Assembly (NCBI RefSeq): GCF_000153125.2
Contig: NZ_CM002299.1
Span: 496,809 to 560,808 of the forward strand
DNA: 64,000 bases
Direction of reading: 5' to 3'
DNA from: Congregibacter litoralis KT71
GTDB lineage: Bacteria; Pseudomonadota; Gammaproteobacteria; Pseudomonadales; Halieaceae
The notes under the pieces were generated by a model. That model was not told the DNA's origin. It saw only the letters and a program-made list of their open reading frames with translations, and did no database searches. The position numbers were made by a program, and so were the translations under genes. Positions 29,069-37,356 of the stretch are shown one piece after another (position 1 is the stretch's first letter; every line of letters starts with the position of its first letter).

Positions 29069-29271
29069 CGCTCATGCGGTGATGTCGGACGCTCCTACTC
29101 ACGGTTTACGGTGGTCGCAGTGGGAGCCTCCGAGAGGGAGCCTTTGGGAGCGTCTTTGAGCGGGCGCCTAGGAGAGGGTAATCCCCTATTGGGATGGTGT
29201 CGTATACACATCGTCAATCACTTCAGACTTGGCACTGTGCAGTACATTAAAGCTAAAGAAATCAAAGGCTT

Positions 29272-29320
29272 CCCGGAAGGTCCCCACATTCTGGGGCTTC
29301 CGGGCCTACTTTTATTTTTG
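29272..29320 (+). terminator. Strong hairpin with T-rich tail in a 285-base gap
   Basis: Outer stem cccggaag (29272-29279) pairs perfectly with cttccggg (29297-29304); an inner cccc/gggg stem (29282-29285 with 29293-29296) caps it, followed by cctacttttatttttg. It fits a Rho-independent terminator reading plus, but it lies about 200 bases after the repeat-protein stop. The rest of 29069-29271 shows no protein gene; only short gggagcc direct repeats near 29123-29155 are visible. It could end a small RNA instead. Confidence 0.6.
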
Positions 29321-29352
29321 TGACATTCATCATTTAACAGGGAGTCATCGCG

Positions 29353-29454
29353 ATGCGTAGTTCCCATGGTTTTGATCGAGAGGTGCTTCTGCGCCGCCTC
29401 GTTACGGCTATTGTCGTGGCGGGTCTGGCTCTGGCTCTCCTTGAGCTTCTCTAG
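29353..29454 (+). CDS. Very small hydrophobic ORF (33 residues)
   Basis: ATG 29353 has a GGGAG nine bases upstream. The 33 residues begin MRSSHGFDREVLLRR and continue as a hydrophobic single membrane helix (LVTAIVVAGLALALLELL), ending TAG 29454. Single-pass miniproteins of this form are common, but no family is recognised. It converges with and overlaps the minus-strand small ORF ending at 29408 by 47 bases; both cannot be taken as certain. Confidence 0.4.
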   Translation: MRSSHGFDREVLLRRLVTAIVVAGLALALLELL

Positions 29455-29608
29455 GAGAAGGCGCTTCCTCGACGCCGTGCGCCCGGGAGGGGTCCGTCCC
29501 CTCCGGAGCGTTCTGCACCTTACGAATAAACCACCAGGCCTTATAAGTAAGCAATCCAAAAAACACGAAGGTCGCTCCGGCGACGATGATGATCAGGGGT
29601 GTATCCAT
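29408..29608 (-). CDS. Small membrane protein, single helix
   Basis: 66 residues. A strong GGGGAGGAG site lies just upstream of the ATG. N-terminal membrane helix (LIIIVAGATFVFFGLLTYKAWWFI), then a basic turn (RKVQ) and a hydrophilic, proline- and glutamate-rich tail. Function not recognised. Divergent from the DUF4124 gene at 29670 and overlapping the tail of the 33-residue plus-strand ORF. Confidence 0.55.
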   Translation of the reverse strand: MDTPLIIIVAGATFVFFGLLTYKAWWFIRKVQNAPEGTDPSRAHGVEEAPSPREAQGEPEPDPPRQ

Positions 29609-29669
29609 ACAGGGCTCCTCCCCGTCAGGCGTGACTTGGATTGAATCATAGCTGTCCTATACTCAGTCC

Positions 29670-30176
29670 ATGAAGCGAATCTTAGTTCTTGCCCTTTTGC
29701 TGTCGCCGGTGCTTTCTGCGCAGACGGTTTATAAAACGGTGGAAGATGGCGTCACGACATTCAGTGATAGCCCTCCGGAAACCGGGCCTGCCGAAGTGAT
29801 GACCATTGATGTGCCGCCCGCGGCAGAGGACGACGTGCTTGAGGAGCGCCTTGCGGCGATGCGTGACACCACCGATCGCATGGCGAATGATCGTCGGGAG
29901 CGGGAAAAGCACCGTGCGGAGATGAGGGAGCTTCAGCAGGCAGCTGCGCAAACCAGCGCTCCTCAGCCGGCCACGGGTTCTATGACTACCGGTTGGCAGA
30001 ACAGTTACTGGCCTGGTTCTGGACGTCCTTTCTTACCCCGCCCGCGACCGCCACATCGGCCGGGTAAGCCGGTTCGTCCTACCCCTCTGCCAGAACCCCA
30101 AAGCGTCCCCGGCTGGTCCGTGATGCAGCCGGGTAACTCTCAGCTCATGCGACCCATTGTGTCGTCGCGGCGCTAG
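29670..30176 (+). CDS. DUF4124-domain exported protein
   Basis: 168 residues. Short signal peptide (MKRILVLALLLSPVLSAQ) and then a DUF4124 domain, seen as TVYKTVEDGVTTFSDSPPETG, the family's W/Y-x-D-x-x-G-x-x-x-[FY]-[ST]-D-x-P pattern. The middle is a charged coiled-coil-like helix (DRMANDRREREKHRAEMRELQQ) and the C-terminus is proline/arginine rich. The family is widespread in gammaproteobacteria with no known activity. It converges on the DUF3604 gene, stop to stop in four bases. Confidence 0.85.
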   Translation: MKRILVLALLLSPVLSAQTVYKTVEDGVTTFSDSPPETGPAEVMTIDVPPAAEDDVLEERLAAMRDTTDRMANDRREREKHRAEMRELQQAAAQTSAPQPATGSMTTGWQNSYWPGSGRPFLPRPRPPHRPGKPVRPTPLPEPQSVPGWSVMQPGNSQLMRPIVSSRR

Positions 30177-30180
30177 GAGT

Positions 30181-32109
30181 TTAGGGTGTATACCAGATCG
30201 GCGAGCTGTAGGCGCGCTCCTGAGTGATCAGGGGTACGCCCTCCGGCACCTCTACCCCAAAACGTACGGCATCGTAGGCAGTCCAGCGCGGCGTGGGTAT
30301 TTCCAGCACCCGAAGGTAATAAAACGCAGCGTCCGAGGCGTCAAAGTCCGGGTCCTGCCAGACGGTGGAGAGCTCTCCGACGCCGATGCTGTTACTCCAG
30401 GTCGGAACGCTCAGATCAACGGTATTGCCGACGGGGGGTAGCTTGCCTTCATCATCCACCCTCCGGTCACCGCCCCAGGCGACGTTGTAGACCTTCTCCT
30501 GCGCTTCGCCGTCACTGTTTACCCAGCCTTTCACTACCTGCACGCGATCCAGATTGGCGCCCATGGGGTCGCGAAGGGCGGAAATCAAAAATCGCGGTGC
30601 ATCACCGTCGGCTCTGGGCAGTTCGCTGCCCATGGGCACACCACCTGCGTAGCCCCTCCGGGCGAGATCCGGTGCTTTTGCGTCTTCTTCGTCGAAGTCC
30701 CAACCCGCAAAAAATCGCAGGGTGATGCGGGTGCCCGTGGTGGCATAAGTTTCCCGACGCTCCATGGCATCAAAAATCGCTGTTCGGCTGTTTTCGTCGG
30801 CCCATACCGCGGTCAGGCCTGCGGCGTTATACATGGCGCCAGTGTAACCCTCGATGCCGATATCGGGATTGCTGCTTCCAGCGTGGGTCATGCGCTCTCC
30901 ATCGGGCTCCACAGTAGTGAATTTAGAAAAGAAATTATCCTCGCCGGTGGTGGAGAGACCCGTGTGAGTATCGGTGGCACCTTCAAAGCCGAACTGGTAG
31001 GGATTGACGCCCAGGGTTTGCTGGAGCTGCAGCCCCCGCAGAAGACCCGAGCGCGCGTATTCCCCCGGCAGCATGGCGTCGGTCTTTTTCTCGGATACAT
31101 CCAGATTGCCGAAGTCCCAGGTTTCGAAGTCCGCGAATTCGTCATCGGGCGATAGCAAAGGGTGGGCCTCACCATCACCCTTGTATTGCGTGACTTCGTA
31201 GAGACGCTCCCAGGTCATGCGGCTCTTTGCGTAGGCGGCGTCAAGCTCCTTACCGTTGGCAAAATCATCCCGGAGCGGGAACATCATGCCGTTGGATAGA
31301 TTGCCATTGTGGGGAATCGCCGTCACGTCGCCACCGGTTTCTTCTTCATAGGCGGCCATCCAGGCCCAGAGGTCTTGAGGGTTCTGGCTGCCGATGGGCG
31401 GCATCATGGTGAAGGGAACCACCTCCAGGGCCTTGTCGGCGTCATCGCGGAAAATCACATTGCGATGCAGATTGTTGCCTTTCACCAGCGAGGTCCATTC
31501 GTAGGCGATGAAGGTGGTGAATTGTCCGGGATCGTTGAATTCCTCGGCGGCCTGTACGAGGCGCTCCCAAACCGCCCGGTAAGCGGGAACGCCGGGCTGG
31601 TAGAGGAGTGCCGGCGGTGTTTCACCCTGGGCAAACTGCGCAATGAGACGGAACATGGCATCGGCGGCCTGCTGACCGCCGGCGTTAAAGTCCTCGTGGT
31701 AGGCCCGACCCGAGGGATCTTCCATGACATTGGGTGTGCCTTCCAATAGATCGGATATCAGCCCCATGCCATCAGAGTGGTCCGTGATCATAAAAAAGTC
31801 ATAGGGACGTTTGAGCTTTACCGGCTGTCCGGTGTTGGAGCGCACTTCTTCACCCCGGGCAAAGCGGTAGGCATCTTCAGGCATAAGTCGCGTACCGGAG
31901 CCCCCGGCATCGGCGGACAGCCCCGTGTGCACGTGGGTATCGCCAAAATAGACCTGGCGCTGGGGGCTCTCGCTCACATAGGGGGAGTAGGGCGTATCAG
32001 CCTCGGCAGCGACGGTAAGCGCGCTCGTGGCAGCGCTGACTGCGCCGCAGAGAAGCACGGTGGCGAGGCGCCGTCGGGTCTTGGAAGCCGCTGAAATTCC
32101 TGGGGCCAT
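30181..32109 (-). CDS. DUF3604-domain exported protein (copy 1)
   Basis: About 642 residues from ATG 32109, which begins a signal peptide (cleaved near TVAAEA); longer in-frame starts upstream overlap HupE. DUF3604 has a PHP-type metal-binding look: VYFGDTHVHTGLSADAGGSGT near the N-terminus, FFMITDHSDGMG and ATDTHTGLSTTGEDNF, each with metal-type His/Asp. The tail IPTPRWTAYDAVRFG...SSPIWYTP is the family's hallmark. Function unknown; phosphoesterase-like activity can be imagined. A second copy, clearly paralogous, is at 59063-60895. Probably in an operon with the HupE/UreJ-like gene, 67 bases upstream. Confidence 0.85.
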   Translation of the reverse strand: MAPGISAASKTRRRLATVLLCGAVSAATSALTVAAEADTPYSPYVSESPQRQVYFGDTHVHTGLSADAGGSGTRLMPEDAYRFARGEEVRSNTGQPVKLKRPYDFFMITDHSDGMGLISDLLEGTPNVMEDPSGRAYHEDFNAGGQQAADAMFRLIAQFAQGETPPALLYQPGVPAYRAVWERLVQAAEEFNDPGQFTTFIAYEWTSLVKGNNLHRNVIFRDDADKALEVVPFTMMPPIGSQNPQDLWAWMAAYEEETGGDVTAIPHNGNLSNGMMFPLRDDFANGKELDAAYAKSRMTWERLYEVTQYKGDGEAHPLLSPDDEFADFETWDFGNLDVSEKKTDAMLPGEYARSGLLRGLQLQQTLGVNPYQFGFEGATDTHTGLSTTGEDNFFSKFTTVEPDGERMTHAGSSNPDIGIEGYTGAMYNAAGLTAVWADENSRTAIFDAMERRETYATTGTRITLRFFAGWDFDEEDAKAPDLARRGYAGGVPMGSELPRADGDAPRFLISALRDPMGANLDRVQVVKGWVNSDGEAQEKVYNVAWGGDRRVDDEGKLPPVGNTVDLSVPTWSNSIGVGELSTVWQDPDFDASDAAFYYLRVLEIPTPRWTAYDAVRFGVEVPEGVPLITQERAYSSPIWYTP

Positions 32110-32176
32110 GGTAGCTATCCTTTTTCTTGCGGCGCTGGTCCACGCCGCGGAATTCTTATTTTTTAGGAGGCGCCGC

Positions 32177-33238
32177 TCAGGGGATAAAAGCAGCAACCCG
32201 CTCGATGGTCCAGAACGCTGCAATGCTCCCGATACCGTAGCTGACAACGCGCTTTACCAGTGCCGATGGTACCTGCGCTACGCGGCTTAGCAAGGTGGCT
32301 GAGATCACAACGCCCCCGACAAACAAAAGCTGGCCTGCCTCGACGCCCACATTAAACATGAGGAGCGCGACGGGTATCGCAGTGTCGGGCAAGCCGATTT
32401 CCTGCAGGGCACCGGCAAAACCCAGGCCATGCAGAAGACCAAAGCCAAAGGCCACGATCCACGGCGACCGCGCCGTGATAGAGGCGCGCCCCTGCTGCTC
32501 ATGGATGACTTCCGCAGCGACGAACACAATGGAGAGCGCAATCACCGCCTCCACGGGTGGGCCCGGCAGACGGATCCAACCCAGGGTCGCGCAGACCAGG
32601 GTGATGGAGTGCGCCACGGTAAAGGCCGTGATGGTCAAGACCAGGCGGCGCAGATTGCTGACCAGGAGCAGCAGTGCCAGCACAAAGAGCAGGTGATCGA
32701 TGCCGCCGAGAATATGCTCGACGCCCAATAGGAAATAGGCCAGGGCTACCTCGCCCGGGCCCGGCGAAGCGGTCACCGTAAACCGCGGCTCAGCGGGCTG
32801 CAGTCGCTCGAGTTGCGTGGTGCCGTCCAGGCGCTCAATGCGTACGATGACGTCCGTGGCGCCACCAAGAATGCCATCGATGGTGATTTCTTGATCCGTG
32901 AGGCCCCCGGCGGCCTTGATCTCGTAGCGCTCTTCCCAGGCGTTATTGATAATGGCGCTACGTGACTCGCCGACGCGTTCCGTGTTTTTTGGAAACACGA
33001 GCCGCGCCGCCAGACGTCGATTGTCCGGAAGGGCCGGAACTCGCCATAGCACCTCATAGCGCTCGGCATCCAGCTGCGAGAGCTCGAGATAAGCAGGTCG
33101 GAAAATATCCGCAGCCGCCCCCTGGCTCAAAAGCAGAAAGCAGAGAACCATGAGCCCGCGTGCGAGTGTACCCGGCTTTGGTAATAGCGCCTGCGGCTCA
33201 AACAAAAGCGCCTGCGGCATAACAAAAAAAGTCGGCAT
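32177..33238 (-). CDS. HupE/UreJ-family membrane protein
   Basis: About 353 residues from ATG 33238; ATG 33220 or 33151 are equally open and no good ribosome-binding site helps. The N-terminal half is an exported beta-rich region (ADIFRPAYLELSQL, LEWRVPALP-like). The C-terminal half has six hydrophobic helices with the HupE/UreJ motif YFLLGVEHILGGIDHLLFVLALLLL, whose histidines are thought to bind Ni2+ or another metal. HupE/UreJ proteins are linked to nickel uptake for hydrogenase or urease; neither lies here, so the metal is unknown. Divergent from the beta-propeller gene. Confidence 0.78.
   Translation of the reverse strand: MPTFFVMPQALLFEPQALLPKPGTLARGLMVLCFLLLSQGAAADIFRPAYLELSQLDAERYEVLWRVPALPDNRRLAARLVFPKNTERVGESRSAIINNAWEERYEIKAAGGLTDQEITIDGILGGATDVIVRIERLDGTTQLERLQPAEPRFTVTASPGPGEVALAYFLLGVEHILGGIDHLLFVLALLLLVSNLRRLVLTITAFTVAHSITLVCATLGWIRLPGPPVEAVIALSIVFVAAEVIHEQQGRASITARSPWIVAFGFGLLHGLGFAGALQEIGLPDTAIPVALLMFNVGVEAGQLLFVGGVVISATLLSRVAQVPSALVKRVVSYGIGSIAAFWTIERVAAFIP
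33186..33218. repeat. Two direct 12-bp copies in the HupE leader region
   Basis: agcgcctgcggc occurs at 33186-33197 and again at 33207-33218, a 21-base spacing that preserves reading frame. On the minus strand this reads as a repeated PQALL in the N-terminus of the HupE-like protein if it starts at ATG 33220 or 33238. If the true start is ATG 33151 the repeat is a leader element instead. Confidence 0.6.
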
Positions 33239-33387
33239 GCAGCACTGCCACAAGTAAATGAGACTTGGGAGTCTAGCGGCTCCGCGCCTTGTCGTCAGCC
33301 CGGGTCTCGGTTCCTGTGCAGAGAAGACGTCGCCATCACGCTTTGTTAGTCTTGCGGGCCGAATTTCCGTAAGAGACCTTTTTCGGC

Positions 33388-36300
33388 ATGAAGAAATTAT
33401 TGAGTACCGTATTGAGCGTGGGCCTGAGCCTGTCCATGGCAGGGTCTGCTCTTGGCGCAGAGGGAGGTGCAGCGACATCGGCCTACGATGGCCTCGAATG
33501 GCGCAACATCGGACCGGGCTTTATGTCCGGCCGTATCGGCGATATCGCCCGTCACCCCACGGATTCCAGCACCTGGTACGTCGGTGTGGCTTCCGGTGGC
33601 GTCTGGAAGACCAGCAACGCCGGCGTCACCTTCACCCCGGTATTTGACGACGAGAGCGCCTACTCCATCGGCGCCCTGGCCATCGACCCCAGCAATCCGC
33701 ACACGGTTTGGGTAGGCACCGGCGAAAACAACGGCGGTCGCCACATTGGCTTTGGTGACGGCATATACCGCTCCGACGACGGGGGAGAGACCTGGACAAA
33801 TATGGGTCTTCCCGACTCCCAGCACATCTCCACCATCATCGTGCATCCCGAGGATTCCGATACCGTCTGGGCTGCCGTGCAGGGTCCCCTGTGGACCAAG
33901 GGCGGTGACCGAGGTCTGTACATGACCACCGACGGCGGCCAGACCTGGGAAAAGACTCTGGGTGGCGGAGAGTGGACCGGCGTTACCGATGTGGTGATCG
34001 ATTCCCGGGATCCCGATGTTCTTTACGCCGCGACCTGGCAGCATCAGCGCACGGTCGCCGCCTATATGGGCGGTGGCCCTGAGAGCGGGCTTCATCGCTC
34101 CCTGGATGGGGGAAGAACCTGGACCAAACTGACTGAGGGGCTGCCCACGGGCAATATGGGCAAGATCGGTCTGGCTATCTCTCTGCAGAACCCCGACGTT
34201 GTCTATGCCGCTATCGAGCTGGATCGTCGCAAAGGCGGTGTATGGCGCTCCGAGGATCGCGGTGCAAGCTGGGTTAAGGGCGCCGACGCCGTGAGCGGCG
34301 GAACCGGGCCGCATTACTACCAGGAACTGACCGCCAGCATGCATCAGCATGACCGGCTGTATCTGGTCGGACCCACGGTGCTCAAGTCGGAAGACGGTGG
34401 TCTGAGCTTTGAGCCCATGCCCCATCCCACGCAACACGGTGACATGCACGCTATCGTGTTCGATCCCGAGGACCCCGACTACATCATGATGGGTACCGAC
34501 GGCGGCGTGTATGAGAGCTTTGACCTGGGCGTGACCTGGCGCTACATGAGCAATCTGCCCGTGACCCAGTATTACAAGCTGGCCCTGGATGATGCGGAGC
34601 CGTTTTACAACATCTACGGTGGCACCCAGGACAACAACACCCAGGGCGGTCCGTCGCGCACGGATACGGTTAACGGCATTCGCAATGCGGATTGGGAAGT
34701 GGTGCTGGGCGGCGACGGCCATCAGCCGGCGACGGAGCCCGGAAACCCCGACATCATTTATGCCGAGTCCCAGCAGGGGCATCTCAGTCGTGTGGACATG
34801 AAAACCGGAGAAACCGTTTTTATCCAGCCTCAGCCGGCGCCCGGTGAACCCCCCGAGCGTTTTAACTGGGACTCGCCGATTCTCGTGAGCCCCCATAGCC
34901 CGACGCGGCTGTACTTCGCCTCCCAGCGTGTCTGGCGATCGGATAACCGTGGTGATGAGTGGACCGCGATCTCCGGCGATCTGACCCGCAATGAAGACCG
35001 CATGGTCATGCCGCTTATGGATCAGACCTGGAGCTGGGACGCGCCCTGGGACATGTTTGCCATGTCGGATTACAACACCATCACCTCCCTGGCCGAGTCG
35101 CCTTTGGAGGAGGGTCTGCTCTATGCCGCGACAGACGATGGTCTGATTCAGGTTTCCGAGAACGGTGGCGATAGCTGGCGACGGGTAGAGGTGGGTTCCC
35201 TGCCCGGCGTGCCCGAGACCGCTTTCGTCAACGATATCCGTGCGGACCTGCACGATGCAGACACCGTGTACGTCGCCATGGATAACCACAAGTACGGCGA
35301 CTTCAAGCCCTACATTCTGGTCAGTCGCAACCGCGGTCGCAGCTGGACCAGCATCACCGATGGTATTCCTGACCGCCACCTCGTCTGGCGTCTCGTGCAG
35401 GATCACGAGCGTGCAGAGCTGATGTTTGCGGGCACGGAATTCGGCGTGTTTATGACGCTCAACGGCGGCAAGAGCTGGGAGAAGTTCAGTGCCGGCATGC
35501 CCACCATCCCCATTCGCGATATCCAGATTCAGCGTCGGGAGAATGATCTGGTGGCAGCGAGCTTCGGTCGCGGCTTTTTTGTCATGGATGATTATTCCGC
35601 CCTGCGCGAGGTGAGCGAAGATGCCCTGAGTCAGGAGGCGGCTCTGTTTGCGCCCCGCGATGCCGACTGGTACTTCCCCCGCAAGGTGCTGGGTGCCCGA
35701 AAGCGCGGCTCCCAGGGTGACTCCCTCTACGTCGCCGAGAATCCTCCCTTCGGTGCGGTGTTGACCTACCACCTGGCCGATGGCTTCAAAACGCTGGAGA
35801 AAACCCGTCAGGATGCTGAGAAGGAAGTCCTCAAAGCCGGTGGGCAGGTGAAGTTTGAAGGCTGGGATGCCGTGGAAGCGGAGCGGCGCGAAGCACCGCC
35901 CGCCCTGAAAATGGTGATCCGCGATGAGAGCGGCAATGTGATTCGTCGTCTCGATGCCCCCGCGGATAAGGGCTTCCATCGTCTCGCCTGGGATCTTCGT
36001 CATCCCTACTACGGTTCAGTAGAGACGCCGCCCAACTGGCAGGGGATTCCTCCCCGGGGCTTTATGGTACGACCCGGCACCTACAGCGCAGAGCTCGTGC
36101 TTCTCAAGAGCGGTGAGAGCCGGTTGCTGGACGAGCCCGTCACCTTTGAGGTTGAGCGCATGTATGAGCCCGCGCTCGCCGGTGCATCTATGGAAGAGGT
36201 CGACGCCTTCTGGAAAGAGTACTCCGCGGTTTACGGTCAGGTGAGTGGCGCTCGCTACGCCCTGGGCGATGCCATGGATACCATTGCAACGATGCAGCAG

Positions 36301-36657
36301 ATGCTGGCGGCGACGGCGGTGGCTCCCGGTGAGCTGGATCAGCGTCTCCACAGTCTGCATCAGGAGCTCTATGACATTGATAAAGCCCTCAACGGCAACA
36401 AGTCTGTCCAGGCGGTGGGTAACTATGAAGTGCACCGTGTTACCAACTGGCTGAGCCACGCCTCACGCGGCGTATCCAGCTCCAGCTATGGCCCGACGCC
36501 AGAGCATCGACAGAGTCTTGAGTATGCAAAAGAGGTATTCGCGCCGGTTCGAGAGCGCCTCAAAGCGGTGATGGAATCGGAGATTCCGGCCCTCCGTGAG
36601 GAGCTGCAGGCCGCGGGTGCTCCCTGGGGTCCCGGCCAGCCCGTACCCGCTCTCTAA
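33388..36657 (+). CDS. Exported sortilin/VPS10-like beta-propeller protein
   Basis: 1089 residues with a signal peptide (cleaved near ALGAEG). The body is a run of BNR/sortilin-type repeats, each with a S-x-D-x-G-x-x-W turn, for example YRSDDGGETWTN, YMTTDGGQTWEK, HRSLDGGRTWTK, WRSEDRGASW and VSRNRGRSWTS, forming one or two beta-propellers over about residues 30-740. The C-terminal third is a beta domain followed by a coiled region (about 900-1089). Very large exported BNR proteins of this kind are widespread in marine bacteria; substrate binding or hydrolysis has been suggested but no catalytic residues are visible. Ends 85 bases before the convergent phosphoribosyltransferase. Confidence 0.82.
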   Translation: MKKLLSTVLSVGLSLSMAGSALGAEGGAATSAYDGLEWRNIGPGFMSGRIGDIARHPTDSSTWYVGVASGGVWKTSNAGVTFTPVFDDESAYSIGALAIDPSNPHTVWVGTGENNGGRHIGFGDGIYRSDDGGETWTNMGLPDSQHISTIIVHPEDSDTVWAAVQGPLWTKGGDRGLYMTTDGGQTWEKTLGGGEWTGVTDVVIDSRDPDVLYAATWQHQRTVAAYMGGGPESGLHRSLDGGRTWTKLTEGLPTGNMGKIGLAISLQNPDVVYAAIELDRRKGGVWRSEDRGASWVKGADAVSGGTGPHYYQELTASMHQHDRLYLVGPTVLKSEDGGLSFEPMPHPTQHGDMHAIVFDPEDPDYIMMGTDGGVYESFDLGVTWRYMSNLPVTQYYKLALDDAEPFYNIYGGTQDNNTQGGPSRTDTVNGIRNADWEVVLGGDGHQPATEPGNPDIIYAESQQGHLSRVDMKTGETVFIQPQPAPGEPPERFNWDSPILVSPHSPTRLYFASQRVWRSDNRGDEWTAISGDLTRNEDRMVMPLMDQTWSWDAPWDMFAMSDYNTITSLAESPLEEGLLYAATDDGLIQVSENGGDSWRRVEVGSLPGVPETAFVNDIRADLHDADTVYVAMDNHKYGDFKPYILVSRNRGRSWTSITDGIPDRHLVWRLVQDHERAELMFAGTEFGVFMTLNGGKSWEKFSAGMPTIPIRDIQIQRRENDLVAASFGRGFFVMDDYSALREVSEDALSQEAALFAPRDADWYFPRKVLGARKRGSQGDSLYVAENPPFGAVLTYHLADGFKTLEKTRQDAEKEVLKAGGQVKFEGWDAVEAERREAPPALKMVIRDESGNVIRRLDAPADKGFHRLAWDLRHPYYGSVETPPNWQGIPPRGFMVRPGTYSAELVLLKSGESRLLDEPVTFEVERMYEPALAGASMEEVDAFWKEYSAVYGQVSGARYALGDAMDTIATMQQMLAATAVAPGELDQRLHSLHQELYDIDKALNGNKSVQAVGNYEVHRVTNWLSHASRGVSSSSYGPTPEHRQSLEYAKEVFAPVRERLKAVMESEIPALREELQAAGAPWGPGQPVPAL

Positions 36658-36658
36658 A

Positions 36659-36690
36659 GAAAAAAGCGAGCCCTCGCCGAGGGCCCTGCC
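36659..36690 (-). terminator. Terminator for the amine dehydrogenase operon
   Basis: gccctcg (36670-36676) pairs with cgagggc (36678-36684). Read on the minus strand the hairpin is followed after tcgc by a run of six T and more T's (36656-36665), giving a Rho-independent terminator just past the stop of the phosphoribosyltransferase gene. Confidence 0.6.
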
Positions 36691-36693
36691 TTG

Positions 36694-36755
36694 TCTTAAA
36701 GAGAGCCATTAGCCGCTCTTAAAGAAAGCCATTAGCTGTTCTTAGAGGGAGCCAC
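36694..36755. repeat. Tandem 23-bp repeat between convergent genes
   Basis: Two near-identical 23-base units, tcttaaag(a)gagccattagc..., at 36694-36716 and 36717-36739, and a diverged partial third unit from 36740 that runs into the 3' end of the phosphoribosyltransferase gene. The third copy supplies the left arm of the hairpin at 36746-36775. Confidence 0.75.
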
Positions 36756-37356
36756 CGGGAGACCGTTGGCTCCCTTTTAATATCTCCGCCAGCCAGGGTT
36801 TGTGCGTGGCGATTTCCGCCTCGCTCAGACCCGTTATCTCGTAGGGTAAAACCAGCCAGTCGTCGGTCTCGTGCAGATAGAAATCCGGCACGCGTCCCGT
36901 GCGGTTTTTGGCGGGCTTGTAGTAGGGCACGGCAATGCGGACATCATCGGGCATGTTGCGCTTGGATTTTGATCGCAGGCGCTGAATCACCGCTTCTATG
37001 TTCTGCCCACTGCTGAACACGTCGTCCACGATGAGCAGCCTGTCGTCTTTGTTCATGGTCTCGTAGAGATACTGGAGCCCGTGCACCCGGATGCGCTCAG
37101 GGTTTTCCACCGTGCTGATGTAGCTTTGCATGCCGCGGTAGGACGTTCGGATGGCAATGTGGTCAGTCTTCACGCCCAGGTACTGAAGACACTCCTGTAC
37201 GTAGATACCCACGGTGGATCCACCGCGCCAAACACCCACGATAAAATCGGGACGAAAACCGCTGTCGTACACCGCCACCGCGAGGCGGTAGGCGTCCTGG
37301 AGAAGGGACTCTTCTTCCACAAAGGTTTTTTTGAGCGGGGCGGATTGCTCTGTCAT
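36742..37356 (-). CDS. Phosphoribosyltransferase, hypoxanthine/xanthine type (copy 1)
   Basis: 204 residues from ATG 37356, which overlaps the cytochrome c stop by four bases. Type I PRTase: PRPP loop LLIVDDVFSSGQNIEAV, an early VGVWRGGSTVG loop and the C-terminal VPDFYLHETDDWLVLPYE, as in hypoxanthine/xanthine-guanine enzymes. It would make a nucleotide from a purine base and PRPP. It is the last gene of the TTQ amine dehydrogenase operon, an odd partner, and is clearly paralogous to the gene at 40875-41444. Confidence 0.85.
   Translation of the reverse strand: MTEQSAPLKKTFVEEESLLQDAYRLAVAVYDSGFRPDFIVGVWRGGSTVGIYVQECLQYLGVKTDHIAIRTSYRGMQSYISTVENPERIRVHGLQYLYETMNKDDRLLIVDDVFSSGQNIEAVIQRLRSKSKRNMPDDVRIAVPYYKPAKNRTGRVPDFYLHETDDWLVLPYEITGLSEAEIATHKPWLAEILKGSQRSPGGSL
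36746..36778 (+). terminator. Terminator for the beta-propeller gene
   Basis: agggagcca (36746-36754) pairs perfectly with tggctccct (36767-36775) and is followed by ttt. It lies about 90 bases past the plus-strand stop and inside the last codons of the opposing phosphoribosyltransferase gene, so the two genes share terminator space. Confidence 0.65.

Noticed and set aside
33397..36003. 868-residue minus-strand open frame
   Set aside because: It is antisense to the beta-propeller gene, whose signal peptide and regular BNR repeats are convincing; codon bias of GC-rich genes makes such shadows.
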